A DNA stretch of 15,221 nucleotides from JACCXJ01 sp052387115. Lineage in GTDB: Bacteria; Pseudomonadota; Gammaproteobacteria; JACCXJ01. The DNA is taken from contig JBQTJM010000415.1 of NCBI GenBank assembly GCA_052387115.1, positions 1 through 15,221 on the forward strand, read 5' to 3'. Both the position numbers and the translations under genes were made by a program. Shown here piece by piece: positions 12,123 to 15,221 of the stretch. A model generated the notes under the pieces. That model saw only the letters and a list, made by a program, of their open reading frames with translations. It did no database searches and was not told the DNA's origin. Within the stretch, counting starts at the first letter, position 1. The number at the start of each line of letters is the position of its first letter.

Positions 12123-14272
12123 AGCGCGCGCTGCTCGCCTCGGGGATCGCCGTGCTCGTCGCCGGGTTCTTCGCCCTCGACCTCGGCCAGTACCTGAGCC
12201 TCGATTATTTCAGGACCCAGCGCGCGGCCATCGAGTCGTATCGGGCCGCGCATCCCCTCTCCGCGGCGCTCGGGTTCTTCGGCCTGTACGTCGCGGTGAC
12301 CGCGCTGTCCCTGCCCGGCGCGGCGCTCATGACCTTGGTCGCGGGCGCACTCTTCGGGCTCTTGTGGGGCACGGTCATCGTGTCCTTCGCGAGCACCCTC
12401 GGGGCCCTGCTGGCGTTTTTCTCCGCCCGTTTTCTGCTGCGTGATACCGTGCAGCGGCGCTTCGGAAGACACTTAGGCGCCGTCAATTCCGGTATCGAAC
12501 GGGATGGCGCGTTTTATCTCTTCACCTTGAGGCTCGTCCCGATCTTCCCGTTCTTCATCATCAACCTCTTGATGGGCCTCACGCCGCTCGGGGCCGCGAT
12601 GTTTGCTCTCGTGAGCCAGATCGGCATGCTCCCCGGAACGCTCGTGTACGTGAACGCCGGGCGCGAGATCGGGGCCCTCGAGTCCCTGGGGGGGATCCTC
12701 TCGCCCGGGCTCATCCTGGCCTTCACCCTGCTCGGGGTCTTTCCGCTCCTCGCCAAGCGTGCGGTTCGATGGTTCCAAGAGAGAAAACGCTTCGAGCGCT
12801 TTCCGAGACCGCCGCGCTTCGATCGCAACCTCGTGGTGATCGGGGCGGGCTCGGCCGGGCTCGTCTCCGCCTACATCGCGGCCACCGTGCGCGCCAAGGT
12901 CACGCTCATCGAGAAGCACAAGATGGGCGGCGATTGTCTCAATAGCGGTTGCGTGCCCTCCAAGGCCCTCATCCGCACCGCCCGCCTCCTGGGGGACATG
13001 CGGCGCGCGCAGGATTTCGGCCTGCGCCGCGCCACCGCGGAGCTCGACTTCGGCGAGGTGATGGCGCGGGTGGCGCGGGTCATCGCGGCGGTCGAGCCCC
13101 ACGATTCGGTGGCACGTTATGAGGGCCTGGGCGTCGAGTGCCTCAAGGGCGAGGCGCGCATCGTCTCGCCCTACGAGGTCGAGGTGAATGGCAGAAACAT
13201 CACCACCCGCGCCATCGTGATCGCCGCCGGCGCGAGACCCGCCATCCCGCCGGTAGAGGGGATAGAAACGATCGGCTATCTCACCTCCGACACGGTATGG
13301 GGGTTGCGCACGCGGCCCGGGCGCCTCTTGGTCCTCGGTGGCGGACCCGTCGGCTGCGAGCTGGCCCAGGCCTTCGCGCGGCTCGGATCGCGGGTCACAC
13401 AGGTCGAGATGCTGCCGCGGATGCTGCCGCGGGAAGACCCGGATGTGTCCGAGATCATCACCACGCGCTTCGCGTCGGAAGGGATCGCCGTGTGCGTCGG
13501 ACATCGCGCGCTACGCTTCGTGAACGAACGTGGCCACAAGGCGCTCGTCTGCGAGCACGGCGGTCGGGAGGTGCGGATCGAATTCGACGCGGTCCTGGTG
13601 GCGGTCGGGCGCGCGGCGAATACCGCGGGTTATGGGCTCGAAGCGCTCGGGATCCCCCTGAGCCCGGCCCGCACCGTCGAGACCAACGAATACCTGGAGG
13701 CCCTCTATCCGAATATCTACGCCTGCGGGGATGTGGCCGGGCCTTACCAGTTCACCCATGTCGCCGGCCATCAGGCGTGGTACGCCGCGGTCAACGCCCT
13801 GTTCGGGGGGCTCAGGCGGTTCAAGGTGGATTACTCGGCGATCCCCTACGCTGTGTTCACGGATCCCGAGATCGCGAGAGTCGGCTTGAACGAAGAGGAG
13901 GCGCGGCATCAAGACATCGCCTTTGAGGTCACGCGCTATGGGCTGGAAGACCTGGATCGGGCCATCACCGACAGCGAGACCGATGGCTTCGTCAAGGTCC
14001 TCACGGTGTCCGGCAAGGACCGCATCCTGGGCGTCACGATCGTCGGCAGCCATGCCGGCGAGGTCATCGGCGAATACATCACCGCCATGCGCCACGGGCT
14101 CGGGCTCAACAAGGTCCTCGGTACCATCCACATCTATCCGACGCGCTCGGAGGCCAACAAGTATGCCGCCGGGGTTTGGAAGCGCAGACACGCGCCGGAT
14201 GCGCTCTTGCGCCTTGCAGCGCGCTATCATGCCTACCGCCGTGGGGGGCTTCGCGCAGCGCTGCGTGAATAA
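12119..14272 (+). CDS. TVP38/TMEM64 membrane domain fused to FAD pyridine-nucleotide disulfide oxidoreductase
   Basis: This is a 717-residue fusion. Residues 1-215 are a DedA-like TVP38/TMEM64 (VTT) membrane domain with several hydrophobic helices and the family motif FTLRLVPIFPFFIINLLMG (135-153). After a basic linker (RWFQERKRFERFPRPPRF) comes a class I flavin disulfide oxidoreductase: FAD motif GAGSAG (242-247), redox cysteines Cys273 and Cys278 in GGDCLNSGCVPSKA, NAD(P) motif GGGPVG (407-412), second FAD motif YACGDVAGPYQ (534-544), and dimerisation domain to about 685. The His expected before Pro-Thr in dihydrolipoamide dehydrogenase is Tyr673 (HIYPT). That resembles mercuric reductase, so lipoamide is an unlikely substrate. 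This fusion type is known but its substrate is not. GTG 12119 overlaps the leader ORF stop, and the 3' end overlaps moeB. Confidence 0.92.
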   Translation: MKRALLASGIAVLVAGFFALDLGQYLSLDYFRTQRAAIESYRAAHPLSAALGFFGLYVAVTALSLPGAALMTLVAGALFGLLWGTVIVSFASTLGALLAFFSARFLLRDTVQRRFGRHLGAVNSGIERDGAFYLFTLRLVPIFPFFIINLLMGLTPLGAAMFALVSQIGMLPGTLVYVNAGREIGALESLGGILSPGLILAFTLLGVFPLLAKRAVRWFQERKRFERFPRPPRFDRNLVVIGAGSAGLVSAYIAATVRAKVTLIEKHKMGGDCLNSGCVPSKALIRTARLLGDMRRAQDFGLRRATAELDFGEVMARVARVIAAVEPHDSVARYEGLGVECLKGEARIVSPYEVEVNGRNITTRAIVIAAGARPAIPPVEGIETIGYLTSDTVWGLRTRPGRLLVLGGGPVGCELAQAFARLGSRVTQVEMLPRMLPREDPDVSEIITTRFASEGIAVCVGHRALRFVNERGHKALVCEHGGREVRIEFDAVLVAVGRAANTAGYGLEALGIPLSPARTVETNEYLEALYPNIYACGDVAGPYQFTHVAGHQAWYAAVNALFGGLRRFKVDYSAIPYAVFTDPEIARVGLNEEEARHQDIAFEVTRYGLEDLDRAITDSETDGFVKVLTVSGKDRILGVTIVGSHAGEVIGEYITAMRHGLGLNKVLGTIHIYPTRSEANKYAAGVWKRRHAPDALLRLAARYHAYRRGGLRAALRE

Positions 14273-15038
14273 CGATCGGCTCCTGCGTTACAGCCGGCAT
14301 ATCCTCTTGCCGGAGATCGACCTCGAGGGTCAGGAGCGGCTCCTCGCCGCCACGGTCCTCCTCGTCGGCCTCGGCGGGCTCGGCTCGGCGGTGTCCCTGT
14401 ACCTCGCGGCCGCCGGCATCGGGCGTCTCGTTGTGGCCGATTTTGATCGGGTGGACCTCGCGAACCTCCAGCGCCAGGTGCTCTACGACACCGGTGATCT
14501 CGGGCGGGCCAAGGTCGAGGTGGCGGTGGAACGCCTGGCGAGACTCAACCCGGACTGCCGCATCACCCCCGTCCCGCGCCGCCTCGCGGACGACGAGCTA
14601 GGCGTCCTCGCCCGGCGCTGCGACATCGTGGTCGATGCCTGCGACAACTTCGACACCCGCTACGCCATCAATCGGGCCTGTCTTTGTGCCGGGAAGCCGT
14701 TGGTCTCAGGCGCCGCCGTTCGCTTCGAAGGCCAGGTTATGGTCCTGCGCCCCGGTCGGGGCCCCTGTTATGCCTGCCTCTATCCCGAGGTCGCGGACGA
14801 GCCCGAGCGCTGCACCGACACGGGTGTCGCGGCGCCGCTCGTCGGGATCATCGGCAGTGTGCAGGCGATGGAGGTCGTGAAGCTCCTGACCGGCGCCGGA
14901 CAGACGCTCGAAGGCCGTCTCTTGCGGCTCGATGCCCTGGAGATGGCGTGGCGGGATGCCCGTATCGTTCGCGATCCCGGGTGCGCGGTGTGTGGCGAGG
15001 GGGCCGCGCGACCCGGCCGCGAGAAGAGGTCGCCGTGA
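14265..15038 (+). CDS. moeB: MoeB/ThiF/HesA-family E1-like adenylyltransferase
   Basis: This 257-residue E1-like enzyme adenylates the C-terminal Gly-Gly of a MoaD/ThiS sulfur carrier using ATP. Visible are LLRYSRHILLPEI, the nucleotide loop GLGGLG (35-40), DFDRVDLANLQRQ with Asp59/Asp61 and Arg70, Lys83, DACDNFDTRY (Asp130 region), PLVSGA, and two zinc CxxC pairs (Cys168/Cys171, Cys240/Cys243). Cys183 lies in the segment where ThiF has its reactive cysteine. The C-terminus ends soon after the second zinc pair, so there is no rhodanese domain. GTG 14265 gives the family-like N-terminus VNNDRLLRYS and overlaps the upstream stop by eight bases; ATG 14229 in the same frame would add 12 residues. 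The assignment to molybdopterin rather than thiamin or cysteine synthesis is uncertain. Confidence 0.9.
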   Translation: MNNDRLLRYSRHILLPEIDLEGQERLLAATVLLVGLGGLGSAVSLYLAAAGIGRLVVADFDRVDLANLQRQVLYDTGDLGRAKVEVAVERLARLNPDCRITPVPRRLADDELGVLARRCDIVVDACDNFDTRYAINRACLCAGKPLVSGAAVRFEGQVMVLRPGRGPCYACLYPEVADEPERCTDTGVAAPLVGIIGSVQAMEVVKLLTGAGQTLEGRLLRLDALEMAWRDARIVRDPGCAVCGEGAARPGREKRSP

Positions 15039-15060
15039 TCAATCTCGGGGCATGCACTGA

Positions 15061-15159
15061 AAAATACATCACGACCCGTTCTCCTACCCGGGCACAGCAC
15101 GCGCCGGCGATTCGGTCCACGGCTACACCCGGGGCGGGTTGATGGTAAATCTAACATGA
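15061..15159 (+). pseudogene. Possible 3' remnant of an unidentified gene
   Basis: The frame ending at TGA 15157-15159 reads HHDPFSYPGTARAGD, then SVHGYTRGGLMVNLT. It is GC-rich at third positions until its last few codons. It has no start codon after the TGA at 15058-15060 and is only about 30 codons long. I do not recognise it. It may be the tail of a lost gene between moeB and the next operon, or chance. Confidence 0.2.
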
Positions 15160-15167
15160 CCTAATAT
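15139..15167 (+). promoter_or_regulatory. Sigma70-type promoter of the edge antitoxin gene
   Basis: TTGATG (15139-15144) and TAATAT (15162-15167) are separated by exactly 17 bp, an optimal sigma70 spacing. Transcription would start near 15174, just before a GGAG at 15176-15179. An imperfect dyad (TGAC at 15157-15160 and GTCA at 15168-15171) overlaps the -10 and could be an autoregulatory operator. Confidence 0.6.
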
Positions 15168-15188
15168 GTCAGTGTGGAGAAGGCCCGC

Positions 15189-15221
15189 GTGAATTTCAGC
15201 ATCCATCTGCCCGATCCCTTG
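15189..15221 (+). CDS. Probable ribbon-helix-helix antitoxin, 3'-partial
   Basis: Only the first 11 codons are in the window: MNFSIHLPDPL, from GTG 15189. The pattern of a short strand of alternating hydrophobic residues followed by L-P-D-P/E-L is typical of the N-terminus of CopG/ParD-type ribbon-helix-helix antitoxins. GGAGAAGG (15176-15183) provides a good ribosome-binding site. The family call rests on very few residues, and the toxin partner, if any, lies outside the window. Confidence 0.5.
   Translation, partial: MNFSIHLPDPL

Noticed and set aside
12473..13504. 343-codon minus-strand open frame opposite the oxidoreductase
   Set aside because: It is antisense to the FAD and NAD-binding motifs, its composition is shadow-like (Asp, Arg, Gly, His), and there is no recognisable fold.
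13923..14228. Upstream extension of the moeB frame
   Set aside because: This part is a shadow of the oxidoreductase C-terminus (Ser/Arg-rich); family similarity begins only at about 14265.

Overview
The window reads as GC-rich chromosomal DNA of a proteobacterium, most likely a gammaproteobacterium. The clearest taxonomic hints are an AvtA-type valine-pyruvate aminotransferase that resembles the enterobacterial enzyme along its whole length, a Crp-type operator core, and strong GC bias at third codon positions. No rRNA, tRNA, CRISPR array or intact transposase was seen. It looks like housekeeping and accessory genes separated by small repeats and decaying toxin-antitoxin (TA) loci.

Layout. 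1-1310 (+): a short unknown ORF, a classical short-chain dehydrogenase (SDR), and a small orphan ORF. 1646-2404 (-): a two-gene unit of a secreted protein and a membrane protein. 2405-3020: gene-poor DNA with a palindrome, a dispersed repeat and a frameshifted PIN-toxin remnant. 3022-4443 (-): a secreted DUF1254/DUF1214 protein. 4502-5184 (+): an intact vapBC module with a perfect inverted-repeat operator. 8206-5246 (-): an apparent operon of a five-Asp-box beta-propeller protein, a MoaD/ThiS-like sulfur carrier and AvtA. A 167-bp MITE-like element lies inside this operon and an in-frame 21-bp minisatellite lies inside avtA. 8395-10287 (+): a Crp-like site and a secreted S55 (SpoIVB-type) serine peptidase. 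10467-11559: a frameshifted, 5'-truncated LysR pseudogene divergent from a DUF1348 (NTF2-like) gene. 11539-11785 (-): a vapBC locus truncated at both ends, adjoining two copies of the dispersed repeat. 11998-15038 (+): a promoter, a 28-codon leader ORF, a TVP38/TMEM64-flavin disulfide oxidoreductase fusion, and an overlapping MoeB/ThiF-type E1 enzyme. 15139-15221 (+): a well-formed promoter and the first codons of a probable ribbon-helix-helix antitoxin cut by the window edge.

How the genes may work together. A ubiquitin-like sulfur carrier (6646-6906) and an E1-like activating enzyme (14265-15038) share the window but sit in separate operons on opposite strands. The carrier is linked to a beta-propeller protein and an aminotransferase, the E1 to a membrane-anchored flavin oxidoreductase. 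Four TA-type loci (one intact, two decayed, one entering at the edge), together with dispersed palindromic repeats and a terminal-inverted-repeat element, mark this as plastic DNA. I found no clear new defence or mobile system. The most distinctive observations are the AvtA minisatellite, the TIR-bounded element between the propeller and carrier genes, the vapB operator that abuts the start codon, and the sulfur-carrier operon itself.
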